This document shows, in pieces, positions 32,430 to 42,001 of a DNA stretch of 53,737 nt. The position numbers and the translations under genes are program-made. Positions within the stretch are counted from its first letter, which is position 1, and every line of letters starts with the position of its first letter. Source of the DNA: Bifidobacterium leontopitheci (GTDB taxonomy: Bacteria > Actinomycetota > Actinomycetes > Actinomycetales > Bifidobacteriaceae). The notes under the pieces are model-generated. The model saw only the letters and a program-made list of their open reading frames with translations. It did no database searches and was not told the DNA's origin. Where the stretch lies: contig NZ_WBVT01000021.1 in NCBI RefSeq assembly GCF_009193355.1, positions 1 through 53,737 of the forward strand, in the 5' to 3' direction.

Positions 32430-32503
32430 TGCGCCAGACAGGATTCGAACCTGCAACCTGCTGATCCGTAGTCAGCTGCTCTAATCCATTGGGCTACTGG
32501 CGC
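32430..32503 (-). tRNA. tRNA-Arg (ACG), copy 1
   Basis: Read on the minus strand, the 74-base RNA has a 7-bp acceptor stem (GCGCCAG with CTGGCGC), discriminator A, a D-arm with one C-A mismatch, and anticodon arm GCTGA-CTACGGA-TCAGC giving anticodon ACG. The T-arm is GCAGG-TTCGAAT-CCTGT. CCA is not encoded. ACG would be modified to ICG and read CGU, CGC and CGA. Confidence 0.95.
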
Positions 32504-32556
32504 AACGCGCATATCATGTTCAGTTATACGCACACCGCAAATCACTTCGCGGCTCG

Positions 32557-32630
32557 TGCGCCAGACAGGATTCGAACCTGCAACCTGCTGATCCGTAGTC
32601 AGCTGCTCTAATCCATTGGGCTACTGGCGC
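32557..32630 (-). tRNA. tRNA-Arg (ACG), copy 2 (identical)
   Basis: This 74-base sequence is identical to copy 1 and lies 53 bases upstream of it in the transcription direction. Both are minus-strand and probably cotranscribed to the terminator at 32392-32427. The two spacers are dissimilar, so the duplication covers essentially the tRNA itself. Confidence 0.95.
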
Positions 32631-32729
32631 ATGTTGTCTTGTTTTCGGCAACTCGTATAAGATACAACAGCTCAGCCATCATCGCAAACTTCGGCGTGTC
32701 GCGCTATTTTCCAAGCGTTCACGCCCTGT

Positions 32730-34106
<1,377 letters not shown>

Positions 34107-34178
34107 GCGTCCGCTTCCTCCATTGTGCTGTCAGTTCGTTGCGTGCAGTCGCGCCATATGATTGACGCTTCCTGAGAC

Positions 34179-34223
34179 GCTCCCCCAGTCGGCTTCGCCG
34201 ACAGCCCCCTCCACCGAGGGGGC
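34179..34223. repeat. BIME-like repeat, copy B
   Basis: GCTCCCCCAGTC-GGCTTCGCC-GACAGCCCCCTCC-ACC-GAGGGGGC contains two hairpins: GTCGGC/GCCGAC around TTC, and CCCCCTC/GAGGGGG. It is nearly identical to copy C (44899-44941). It lies between clpP2 and clpX. Confidence 0.8.
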
Positions 34224-34271
34224 CGAGGAACGCAGTCGGCTTCGCCGGCGAAGCCGCCGCCGATACGCGAA

Positions 34272-34310
34272 GGTGCGTCCGCCCCGGAGTTTTCCGGAAA
34301 CGGACGCACC
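34272..34310. terminator. hairpin downstream of clpP2
   Basis: GGTGCGTCCG (34272-34281) pairs with CGGACGCACC (34301-34310); an inner CCGGAG/TTCCGG stem strengthens it. It lies about 27 bases past the clpP2 stop. There is no T-run, so it may be an attenuator or processing site between clpP2 and clpX. Confidence 0.6.
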
Positions 34311-34336
34311 AGCGTCAATCGTCACATTCCGACCGG

Positions 34337-35041
34337 TCACGACCGGTGTTCGAGCACCTCGTCGACGATGCCGTACTCCTTGGCCTCCTGGGCCGTGAGG
34401 AACGTGTCGACCTCGATGTCCTTGCGGATCTTCTCGACGTCCTGGCCGGTGTGCTTGGCGAGCGTGTTCTCGAGCCACTCGCGCATGCGCAGCATCTCCT
34501 TGGCCTGGATCTCGATCTCCGTGGCCTTGCCGAACCCCTGGTCGATGGCCGGCTGGTGGATGAGCACGCGCGCGTTGGGCAGCATGAGTCGCTTGCCCTT
34601 GGCGCCGGCGGCCAGCAGGATGGCCGCGGCGGAGGCGGCCTGGCCGAGGCACACGGTCTGCACGTCGGGCTTGATGTACTGCATGGTGTCGTAGATCGCG
34701 GTCATGGCGGTCATGGAGCCGCCGGGCGAGTTGATGTACATCATGACGTCGCGGTTCGGGTCCTGGGACTCGAGCACGAGCAGCTGGGCCATGATGTCGT
34801 CGGCGGACGTGTCATCGACCTGCACGCCCATGAAGATGATGCGGTCCTCGAACAGCTTGGTGTACGGGTCCTGCGTCTTCATGCCGTACGGCGTCTTCTC
34901 CGCGAACTGCGGCAGCACGTAGCGGTCCTGCGGCTGGGCGAACGCGCGGGCGCGCGCCTCGGCGGGCATGAAGCCGACGACGCCGCGCGCTCCGGCGAGA
35001 CGGTCGGCGCGCTGGACGAACTTCGCTTCCTCGGATGCCAT
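34337..35041 (-). CDS. clpP2: ATP-dependent Clp protease proteolytic subunit, ClpP2 type
   Basis: This 234-residue serine protease subunit has the catalytic Ser in GQAASAAAILLAAGAKGK, the His in RVLIHQPAIDQGF and the Asp in RKDIEVDTF. The N-terminal 40 residues (SEEAKFVQRADRLAGARGVV) are longer than in single ClpPs, as expected for an actinobacterial ClpP2 whose propeptide is processed. The ATG at 35041 lies two bases past the clpP1 stop with GGGGGAG upstream; a GTG at 35047 would overlap the stop. Actinobacterial ClpP1 and ClpP2 form a mixed tetradecamer. Confidence 0.94.
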   Translation of the reverse strand: MASEEAKFVQRADRLAGARGVVGFMPAEARARAFAQPQDRYVLPQFAEKTPYGMKTQDPYTKLFEDRIIFMGVQVDDTSADDIMAQLLVLESQDPNRDVMMYINSPGGSMTAMTAIYDTMQYIKPDVQTVCLGQAASAAAILLAAGAKGKRLMLPNARVLIHQPAIDQGFGKATEIEIQAKEMLRMREWLENTLAKHTGQDVEKIRKDIEVDTFLTAQEAKEYGIVDEVLEHRS

Positions 35042-35043
35042 GG

Positions 35044-35706
35044 TCACTCCCCCTTCTTCTCGGCGGCCGCGCCTGCGGCCTCGTCAGCGTGGATGGTGTC
35101 GGGCGTGGAGACGAGCTTGTCGACGAAGCCGTACTCCAGCGCCTCCTCCGCGGTGAACCAGTGGTCGTACTCGTTGTCGCGGTAGATCTCCTCGACGGTG
35201 TGGCCGGTCTGCTTGGCGGTCAGTTCGGCGAGGGTCTTCTTCATGTCCATGATGAGCTCGGCGTTGATGCGCACGTCGGTGGTGGTGCCGCCGATGCCGC
35301 CCGAAGGCTGGTGCATGAGCACGCGCGCATGCGAGGTGAGGAACCGCTTGCCCGGCGTGCCGGAGCTCAGCAGGAACTGGCCCATGGACGCGCACATGCC
35401 GAGGCCCACGGTCGCCACGTCCGGCTCGATGAGCTGCATGGTGTCGTAGATGGCCATGCCGGCGGTGATGGAGCCGCCCGGCGAGTTGATGTACAGCCAG
35501 ATGTCCTTCTTCGGGTCTTCGGCGGCCAGCATGAGCATCTGCGCGCAGATGCGGTTGGCCATGTCGTCCTTGACCTCTTCGCCCATCCAGATGATGCGGT
35601 CCTTGAGCAACCTGTTGAAAATCGGGTCCGGCATGGTCGGCATGTCGCCTTCGGCCATGACCGGGGACGATGTCAGCAAATCTGCCACCTTATCTCCTTG
35701 ATTCAT
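35044..35706 (-). CDS. clpP1: ATP-dependent Clp protease proteolytic subunit, ClpP1 type
   Basis: The 220-residue subunit shows the Ser in [16 protein letters not shown], the His in [14 protein letters not shown] and the Asp in [36 protein letters not shown] forms the handle helix. It is the first gene of the clpP1-clpP2 pair. ATG 35706 follows AAGGAGAT-type bases. The 97-base upstream spacer separates it from clcA on the same strand. Confidence 0.94.
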   Translation of the reverse strand: MNQGDKVADLLTSSPVMAEGDMPTMPDPIFNRLLKDRIIWMGEEVKDDMANRICAQMLMLAAEDPKKDIWLYINSPGGSITAGMAIYDTMQLIEPDVATVGLGMCASMGQFLLSSGTPGKRFLTSHARVLMHQPSGGIGGTTTDVRINAELIMDMKKTLAELTAKQTGHTVEEIYRDNEYDHWFTAEEALEYGFVDKLVSTPDTIHADEAAGAAAEKKGE

Positions 35707-35803
35707 ACAACATTACGTTTAGCTACATTACCCGTTCGAGCTGACCGCCGCCGCGGTTTCGCGCCGTTTTCGGCTACCCGCATAGCGAAGGCGCGGCGGA
35801 CGG

Positions 35804-37228
35804 CTACCGTTCCACTGCAGCGTCGACCTTGCGAAGCAACGTGCTGGACACGAGCGCGGAGACGGCCACACCCAACCCGACCGGCACGAAGAACCCGATC
35901 GGCGCTTCGGTGAGCTCCATGACCAGGCACATGGCCATGAGCGGCGCCTGCTGCGAGGCGGCAAGCAAGGCGGCCGCGCCGATCAGCGCGCAGGCGGTCA
36001 CCGAATCGGCCGGGAACGCCATCGCCCAGAAGATGCCGAATATCGCGCCGATGATCGAACCGAGCGCGATGCCGGGCTGCAGCACGCCGCCGGACGCGCC
36101 GGAACGAATGGTGAGCAGCGTGGCCACAGCCTTGAAAAGCAATGTGAGCACCAGCACCATCATGACGATGATCAGCTCGCCCTGCCGTGACGTCAAACCC
36201 ATCGACTGCCATGGCGACAAGCCGTCCGACGTGCTCGCATCACCGGCCCCGGAGCCGAACAAGACACTGCGGTCGTTGATGAGCCTGGCGATCGACCGGC
36301 CCTCATCCATTGAGACCGTGCTGAAGCCGATCTGCGCGGCGGCGCGGCCATTGCCCATGATCTGCGGCAGCACGACGGCGACGATGCCGGTCAGCACGCC
36401 GGCCAACGGCATCTGCCACAGGATCGCCGCGCCCTTGGGCTTATGCGATTCGGCCCACTGAGCGCCGCGACGGAACCACGCGCCCGCCACGCCGGCAAGC
36501 GCGCCGAGCAGCAGCGCGGCGAGCATGAGCGTCGGCGTCGAATCGTCCTGCATGACCGTGATGTCATAAAACACGTGATGGCCTTTGATGGCGGCCGCCA
36601 CGAACGCCGCCATCGCCGACATCCCCAATCCGAACGCGACCTTCTCGATCGTCACCTCGGCCAGCAGGATCTCCACGGCGAAGAACATGCCGGCGAGCGG
36701 CGCATTGTAGACGCCGCCGAGACCCGCACCCGCCGCGACCGCGACGACCACGCGAGTGTCCACGCGGTCCAGGTGGAACAGGTCGCAGAAGCGTTGCGCC
36801 AGCATGGCACCCAGTTCGCGCGGCGCAACCTCGCGTCCGATCGACGCACCGGAGCCGACGATGAAGATCTGCAGCACCACGTGCACGATCGTCTGCCAGA
36901 ACGGCATCCGCTCCCCCGCGACCGCCTTCTTCACCGACGGCACCTTCATGGTTTTCGTGCGCAGCAGCCACCAGATGACGCCTGCGATGGACAGGCCTGC
37001 GGTCACCGAGATGATGCGGCGCAGCGCGGGGACATGGAACGGTCCGGGGACCGACTGGCTTTCGACATAGCCGAGCATGAGCTCTTCGACACGGTACAGC
37101 AGCAGGGTCAGCAGCCCGGCTCCCGCGCCGATCAGCGCGCCAAGCCCCAATACGGCCACGGTCAGCCAGCCGAGACGCTTCCATCTTGCGTTCTTGCGCG
37201 TATTCGCGTCCGTACGCGTATCCGTCAT
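35804..37228 (-). CDS. ClC-family chloride channel or proton-coupled anion antiporter
   Basis: This 474-residue protein has about eleven to twelve membrane helices. ClC signatures are present in divergent form: GSGASIGREVAPRELGAMLA includes the gating Glu (GRE), YNAPLAGMFFAVEILLAEVT follows, and RSGASGGVLQPGIALGSIIG is the third anion-binding motif. The usual first motif GSGIP is replaced by MKVPSVKKAVAGE. Whether it is a channel or exchanger cannot be settled. I chose ATG 37228 (MTDTRTDANTRKN) at the start of a basic pre-membrane segment. The frame is open upstream through a repeat cluster, which is unlikely to be coding. The gene separates tig from clpP1, where many bacteria have tig and clpP adjacent. 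Confidence 0.88.
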   Translation of the reverse strand: MTDTRTDANTRKNARWKRLGWLTVAVLGLGALIGAGAGLLTLLLYRVEELMLGYVESQSVPGPFHVPALRRIISVTAGLSIAGVIWWLLRTKTMKVPSVKKAVAGERMPFWQTIVHVVLQIFIVGSGASIGREVAPRELGAMLAQRFCDLFHLDRVDTRVVVAVAAGAGLGGVYNAPLAGMFFAVEILLAEVTIEKVAFGLGMSAMAAFVAAAIKGHHVFYDITVMQDDSTPTLMLAALLLGALAGVAGAWFRRGAQWAESHKPKGAAILWQMPLAGVLTGIVAVVLPQIMGNGRAAAQIGFSTVSMDEGRSIARLINDRSVLFGSGAGDASTSDGLSPWQSMGLTSRQGELIIVMMVLVLTLLFKAVATLLTIRSGASGGVLQPGIALGSIIGAIFGIFWAMAFPADSVTACALIGAAALLAASQQAPLMAMCLVMELTEAPIGFFVPVGLGVAVSALVSSTLLRKVDAAVER

Positions 37229-37288
37229 GCCGTTACCCCGTTCTCTCGTTCCGCTCGCTTCTGTTCCGGCCTGAACAGACCTTACCCC

Positions 37289-37412
37289 AAGATACACAAT
37301 GTGTATGCTGCTGTCACAATGTAATGGATATGTGGACGCCATATCCGGATTGTGTACCTTAGGGCGCACATTGTGTAGTTCGGAAATCCGTAAACTGCAC
37401 ATTGTGCATCTT
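37289..37412. repeat. AAGATRCACAATGTG palindrome cluster, locus 2
   Basis: Near-palindromes lie at 37289-37309 (arms AAGATACACA and TGTGTATGCT) and 37392-37412 (arms AAACTGCACA and TGTGCATCTT). A half-copy, GGATTGTGTACCTTA, is at 37347-37361, and GGGCGCACATTGTGTAGTT at 37362-37380. The order and the shared CCGGATTGTGYACCTTA match locus 1 (10134-10205). It lies between the tig terminator and the clcA start. Confidence 0.75.
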
Positions 37413-37450
37413 GCACGCCACCGACACCGCATCGGCACCGCACACAAAAA

Positions 37451-37482
37451 GAGGGTTTGGAATCCGAAGATTCCAAACCCTC
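37451..37482 (-). terminator. Rho-independent terminator of tig
   Basis: GAGGGTTTGGAATC (37451-37464) pairs perfectly with GATTCCAAACCCTC (37469-37482) around a CGAA loop. On the minus strand the stem is followed by TTTTTGTGTG. It is 36 bases past the tig stop. Confidence 0.92.
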
Positions 37483-37518
37483 TCAGCGAATCACCGGGAC
37501 AGCAGTCCCGTCAATGGC

Positions 37519-38904
37519 TCACTCGGCGTCGGCGGTGTTCTCGTCGTCCTTGTTGGCGAGCTCATCGGCCACGGCGGCAGCGGCGGAGGCGGCCTCGACG
37601 GACTCGCTCTCCTCGTCCTCAGCGGCCTCGCCGAGGAACGCGCTCAGGTCGAGCGGCTCGCCGTTGCTGACGAACTTGACGGCGCGCATGCCGGCGAGCA
37701 GGCCCTTGGAGCGGCCGACTTCCTGCACGGCGGAGCCGAGCTGGCCGTTCTTCACGATGGCCTGGATAAAGGCGTTCGGATCCATGCCGTACTGCTGGGC
37801 GATGGAGGCGAGGAAGTTGAACACGTCGGCCTGGGAGACCTGGACGTCCAGCTTCTGGGCGAGTGCGTCGAGGACCATCTGGTCGACGAGCTCCTTCTCG
37901 ACCTGCTTCTCGGCGTCGGCCTTCTGCTCGTCGGTCGCGTTGGCCGGGTCGGCGGTCACGTTCTTGAGCTGCTGCTCGACCAGCTCGGCCTTGACGCCCT
38001 TCGGCACCGGGATCTCCAGGCCCTCTTCGAGCTTGGCGATGAAGGCGTCGCGCGCCTGGGTGGCCTGACGGCCCTCGGCGTCCTGCGCGGCCTGCTTGCG
38101 GATGTCGGCCTTGAGCTCGTCCAGCGTGTCGAACTCGGAGGCGTCCTGCGCGAAGTCGTCGTTCAGCTCCGGCAGCTCCTCGGCCTTCACGGAGTTGACC
38201 TTGACCTTGACGAGCGCCTTCTGGCCCTCGTGCTCGCCGCCCTGCAGGGTGGACTCGAAGGAGGTCTCCTCGCCGGCGGACAGGCCTTCGAGCGCCTCAT
38301 CGAGGCCGTCCAGCATGGTGCCGGAACCGAGCTCGTAGCTCACGCCCTCCTGGGAGTCGACGGACTCGCCGTCGATCTCGGCGTTCAGGTCGATGTTGGC
38401 GAAGTCGCCCTTGGCGGCCGGACGGTCCACGCCGACCAGGGTGCCGAAGCGCTGGCGCAGCGCCTCGAGGCGGCGGTCGACGTCCTCGTCGGTGACCTGC
38501 GCCTGCGGCACGTCGATCTCAACGCCGTCAATCTCCGGCAGCTCGATGTCGGGGCGACGCTCGACGGTGGCGGTGAACTTGAGCTTGGTCTCGTCCTTGG
38601 CGGAGGCGGGGACGTCCACGACGTCGATCTCCGGCTGGGCCATCGGGTGGATCTGCTTCTCCTCGAGGGCCTTGGAGTACAGCTCCGGGACGGCGTGGTC
38701 CACAGCCTCGCCGGCGACGGCCGCGAAGCCGATGCGCTGGTCGATGATCTTGCCGGGAACGTGACCCTTGCGGAAGCCGGGGACGTTCACCTGCTTGCCG
38801 ATCTCCTTGCGGGCGGCGTCCAGATACGGGTTGAACTCCTCCGGGTCAACGGTGATGGTGAGCTTGACCTTGGTGGGTTCGAGATTCCTAACGCTGATTT
38901 TCAC
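37519..38904 (-). CDS. tig: trigger factor (ribosome-associated chaperone / prolyl isomerase)
   Basis: The 461-residue protein binds the ribosome exit tunnel and assists nascent chains. The ribosome-binding loop is VPGFRKGHVPGKII, and the FKBP-like domain starts around GDFANIDLNAEIDGESVDSQ. The long helical C-terminal domain includes AKLEEGLEIPVPKGVKAELV and LGSAVQEVGRSKGLLAGMRA, and the tail is acidic and Ala-rich (EAAEDEESESVEAASAAAAV). Length and domain order are normal. ATG 38904 follows GGAGCGCAAGCGTG. The gene ends at a strong terminator, so clcA and clpP need their own promoters. Confidence 0.95.
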   Translation of the reverse strand: MKISVRNLEPTKVKLTITVDPEEFNPYLDAARKEIGKQVNVPGFRKGHVPGKIIDQRIGFAAVAGEAVDHAVPELYSKALEEKQIHPMAQPEIDVVDVPASAKDETKLKFTATVERRPDIELPEIDGVEIDVPQAQVTDEDVDRRLEALRQRFGTLVGVDRPAAKGDFANIDLNAEIDGESVDSQEGVSYELGSGTMLDGLDEALEGLSAGEETSFESTLQGGEHEGQKALVKVKVNSVKAEELPELNDDFAQDASEFDTLDELKADIRKQAAQDAEGRQATQARDAFIAKLEEGLEIPVPKGVKAELVEQQLKNVTADPANATDEQKADAEKQVEKELVDQMVLDALAQKLDVQVSQADVFNFLASIAQQYGMDPNAFIQAIVKNGQLGSAVQEVGRSKGLLAGMRAVKFVSNGEPLDLSAFLGEAAEDEESESVEAASAAAAVADELANKDDENTADAE

Positions 38905-38956
38905 GCTTGCGCTCCTGAAAAGTCGTATGTGTACTTCATCTGCCTCTAGGCAACCT

Positions 38957-40261
38957 CTACATGATAACGCGACTTACGGACGCTGCGATCAGCTTCACCT
39001 GCCAGTCGCGAGCGCCTTGCGCTTTGAGGAATTCCGCCACGTCCAGACGCCGCGGATCGTCCTTCCAGCACAGGTTGCGCACGATCTGCGGCTTGATGAT
39101 CACCTCGGCGGGCGTGCGGGTGTCGTCGGCGATCTGCGTGATCGCCTGACGCACGGCCATCAGACGTTGGTACCGCGCCGGATGCCTGGTCTGCCACTGC
39201 CGCATGGACTTGGGCGCGTTGGCATGCTGCTCGTCGGCGGGCGGCGTCGGCACATGCGGCCACTGGGAGGGCTTGAGTTCCAGCGCCTGGCGGATCGTCT
39301 CACGCCAGACGGACGGCTTGACCTTGCGCTGGATCGGCGCGTAGCGTTCGAACATCTTGTCCTGTTCGCCGCCGGTCTGGATGCGCACGCGCTCGTTGAG
39401 CGAACGGACCGCGCGGAACTGGCGCGCGTTGTGCGGCTTGACCGTCGCCGCTTCGATGATCGAGTCGTCCGACAATAGCAGTCCCGGCGCGATGTCGTAC
39501 TGCCGGGCCAGCTCGTCGCGTCGCTCCCACAGGGCCTTGGCGACGGCGAGCCCCTGATGGTCCTGCATGATGCGCGTGATGTGCGAGATACGCATCCACG
39601 GCACCGGATGCGCGTGGCGCGGCCCCAATCCGACGCCGAGCGCATGCTCGAACTCCTCGCGCGCCCATTCCATTTTGCCTGCCGCCTCGAGTTCGCGGGT
39701 CATGACCTGTTCGAGCTCGATGAGCAGCTCGACGTCCAACGCCGCATAGTTGCGCCAGTCGCGTGGCAGCGGACGGTACGACCAGTCGGCCGCCGAATGC
39801 TCTTTGGCGAGCGTGATGCCAAGATACCGTTCGGTGACGGCCGCGAGCCCGAAGCGGTGCAGGCCGAGCAGACGCGCGGCGATCTCCGTGTCGAACAGCG
39901 CCTTGGGGGTCATGCCGATCTCGGAGAATCCGGGCAGGTCCTGCAGTGAATCATGCAGGATCCATGTGGTGTTGCCGATCGCCCTGTTGAACAGGTTCCA
40001 GTCGGCCCCCGCCTGCGTGAGCGCCACCGGGTCGAGCAGGATGATGCCCGCCCCCTCGCGTTTGAACTGGACCAGCCAATCCTCATGGCCGTACCGGTAT
40101 CCCGACGCGCGTTCCGCGTCCGCGGCGAGCGAGCCGCCTGCCTGGGCGAGACGCTCGCATGCCTCGCGATACCCCTCCAACGTCGCGGTGACATCCGGCA
40201 CTCCTGAACGTGGCTGCGTCTGCAGCCTCGGCTCATCGGTCAACTGACGTTTCCTCCTCAC
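38957..40261 (-). CDS. rnd: ribonuclease D-like 3'-5' exonuclease with HRDC domain
   Basis: The 434-residue protein matures stable RNAs such as tRNA 3' ends. The DEDD nuclease residues are visible: GGSLAADAERASGYRYG (Asp/Glu pair), WILHDSLQDLPGF (Asp) and YAALDVELLIELEQVM (Tyr and last Asp), with FDTEIAARLLGLHRFGL between. The C-terminal half has HRDC-type helices (LAVAKALWERRDELARQYD). The start overlaps the DUF3000 gene by about 29 bases. Order DUF3000-rnd is typical of actinobacteria. Confidence 0.92.
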   Translation of the reverse strand: MRRKRQLTDEPRLQTQPRSGVPDVTATLEGYREACERLAQAGGSLAADAERASGYRYGHEDWLVQFKREGAGIILLDPVALTQAGADWNLFNRAIGNTTWILHDSLQDLPGFSEIGMTPKALFDTEIAARLLGLHRFGLAAVTERYLGITLAKEHSAADWSYRPLPRDWRNYAALDVELLIELEQVMTRELEAAGKMEWAREEFEHALGVGLGPRHAHPVPWMRISHITRIMQDHQGLAVAKALWERRDELARQYDIAPGLLLSDDSIIEAATVKPHNARQFRAVRSLNERVRIQTGGEQDKMFERYAPIQRKVKPSVWRETIRQALELKPSQWPHVPTPPADEQHANAPKSMRQWQTRHPARYQRLMAVRQAITQIADDTRTPAEVIIKPQIVRNLCWKDDPRRLDVAEFLKAQGARDWQVKLIAASVSRVIM

Positions 40262-40871
40262 GGTCGACGGCGGATTTCACGAGCAGCGTCCAACGCCGAA
40301 CCTGGCCGCCCGCATCCGAACCGTCATCCATGCTAGCAAGAGGTGTCCATGAGGCGCGCAGCTCGCAGCTCGCGCCGATTCCGGCGTCGCGGATGCCGAA
40401 CGCCGTGTTGCGTTCCACCGTCACCGTGCCGGCCACATCGCCGTCGTGCGCGCCGTCCAAGGCGGCAAGCATCTCCTCCCAGAACAGGCCGGGAGCCAGC
40501 CCATTGTCCTCACGCGGATCGATCGGCATCCGCGCGTAGGCGACGCACCGCCAGTGGGACCGCCACTCGTCGCGCAGTTCACGGTCATACAGCAGCATGA
40601 TCCAGCCGGACGCCGCGACATCCGCCTGCGGGGAGGCCGCTGTCACGGCTACGCCGATGCCGTAGTCGGCCAGCGTTCCCGGCACGGCGATCTCCTCGTA
40701 CCGCACGCCGGCAGCCAACGGCATGGCACGCACCGATTCGACCGCCGCCCACACGGCGTCAGGCACGTCGTGGGCGAGCGCATCTCGGGGACGTCCGGAC
40801 GACTCCGACGTCCCGGACGAGGCACGGCCCTTCTTCGGGCCGGACGTCCCAAACGGAAGAATCACTGCCAT
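40233..40871 (-). CDS. DUF3000 family protein
   Basis: This 212-residue protein matches the actinobacterial DUF3000 family: PDAVWAAVESVRAMPLAAGV, ADYGIGVAVTAASPQADVAA, SGWIMLLYDRELRDEWRSHW and RCVAYARMPIDPREDNGLAP. The function is unknown. It overlaps and precedes rnd, so the two are translationally coupled and may share a pathway (inference). The C-terminal tail (VDREEETSVDR) lies within the overlap. Confidence 0.85.
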   Translation of the reverse strand: MAVILPFGTSGPKKGRASSGTSESSGRPRDALAHDVPDAVWAAVESVRAMPLAAGVRYEEIAVPGTLADYGIGVAVTAASPQADVAASGWIMLLYDRELRDEWRSHWRCVAYARMPIDPREDNGLAPGLFWEEMLAALDGAHDGDVAGTVTVERNTAFGIRDAGIGASCELRASWTPLASMDDGSDAGGQVRRWTLLVKSAVDREEETSVDR

Positions 40872-40946
40872 ATCTCAAGCGTACGGACATGCGCGGCGAA
40901 CCGTCGCATCGCCACGCCGAGACATGCCGGCTGCGGCGGCGCACTG

Positions 40947-41825
40947 TCAGTACACGACGAAGCCGTGCGACTGGAACTGCTCGACCACGCGCTTCTTGAG
41001 CGCCGCGGACGGTCCCTTCTGGTGCTCGAGCGGGTACGGGATGCGCAGCTCGTGCCATTTCGGACGCCCAAGCTGGTGAAAGCCGAGCACGTCGATGTGC
41101 TCGACCGCCCCGTCGAAGCTCTCGCAGATCCTCGCCACGTTCTCCACGTTCTCCTCGGAGTCGGTGAGTCCCGGCACGAGCACGAAACGCACCCAGATCT
41201 TCTTGCCGGCCTTCGCGAGCCGCTGTCCGAAGTCGATGGTCGGCTGCAGGATGCCGCCGGTGACCTTGTGGTAGGTCTCCTCGTCGCCTGATTTGACGTC
41301 GAGCAGGCACAGGTCGATGTCCTCGATCATCTCGTCCGTGTAGCTGGTGTTGAGGAAGCCGGACGTGTCGAGGCAGGTGTGCACGCCCATCTCCTTGGCG
41401 GCGCGGAACACGCGGGAGACGAACGCCGGCTGCATCATCGACTCGCCGCCGGAGAACGTGATGCCGCCGTGCGTGGCCTTGAACAGGTCCTTGTACCGGT
41501 CGATCTTCTTGACCATCGCGTCAAGGTACACCGGCTTGCCGTCGCGCATCTTCCACGTGTCGGGGTTCTGGCAATACTGGCAGCGCAACGGGCATCCGGA
41601 CATGAAGACGGTCATGCGGGTGCCCGGGCCGTCGACGGACGTGTTGATGTCCCACGAGTGGACGAAGCCGATGTCGCCGGTCTTCAGCGCGGCGATGCGG
41701 TCGCGGCGGTCGAGGCCGATCGGCGACTCGAAGCCGGAGAGGCCTCCCATGAGGGTCTGCTTGGCGTATGTCTTGGATTCGCGCAGCATGTGGCGCGTGG
41801 TGGTGCGGAACTGGGTTTCGGGCAT
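40947..41825 (-). CDS. pflA: pyruvate formate-lyase activating enzyme (radical SAM)
   Basis: This 292-residue radical SAM enzyme installs the glycyl radical on PflB. The 4Fe-4S motif is CPLRCQYC. GGITFSGGESMMQPAFV binds SAM, and LDTSGFLNTSYTDEMIEDID and FVLVPGLTDSEENVENVARI follow. It is about 45 residues longer than E. coli PflA because of an N-terminal segment (TTTRHMLRESKTYAKQTLMG) seen in bifidobacterial types. ATG 41825 follows AGGAGG at good spacing; the earlier in-frame ATG at 41912 would run into the intergenic hairpin. It lies 176 bases downstream of pflB on the same strand. Confidence 0.95.
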   Translation of the reverse strand: MPETQFRTTTRHMLRESKTYAKQTLMGGLSGFESPIGLDRRDRIAALKTGDIGFVHSWDINTSVDGPGTRMTVFMSGCPLRCQYCQNPDTWKMRDGKPVYLDAMVKKIDRYKDLFKATHGGITFSGGESMMQPAFVSRVFRAAKEMGVHTCLDTSGFLNTSYTDEMIEDIDLCLLDVKSGDEETYHKVTGGILQPTIDFGQRLAKAGKKIWVRFVLVPGLTDSEENVENVARICESFDGAVEHIDVLGFHQLGRPKWHELRIPYPLEHQKGPSAALKKRVVEQFQSHGFVVY

Positions 41826-41911
41826 CGTTGTCCTCCTGTCCCCTGGATGCACGGAAGTTCTCTGTGATGTTGTCTGGCGGGCGGCCGTGTCGGCTGACCG
41901 CGATCCGGACA

Positions 41912-41949
41912 ATGATGAAGGGGTGGAACGAAGCCCACCCCTTCATCAT
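41912..41949 (-). terminator. intergenic hairpin between pflB and pflA
   Basis: ATGATGAAGGGGTGG (41912-41926) pairs perfectly with CCACCCCTTCATCAT (41935-41949) around an 8-base loop. It lies 52 bases past the pflB stop. The weak T content after the stem suggests partial termination or mRNA stabilisation, which would give more PflB than PflA. Confidence 0.65.
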
Positions 41950-42001
41950 CGGTCCTCAGCGGATCGTCATCGGTGTCGCGTCACGCGACCGTCATCGAAT
42001 C

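Noticed and set aside
35707..35803. ClgR operator upstream of clpP1
   Set aside because: A CGC-ATA-GCG sequence is present, but the spacing differs from the known CGC-N5-GCG type, so I do not claim it.
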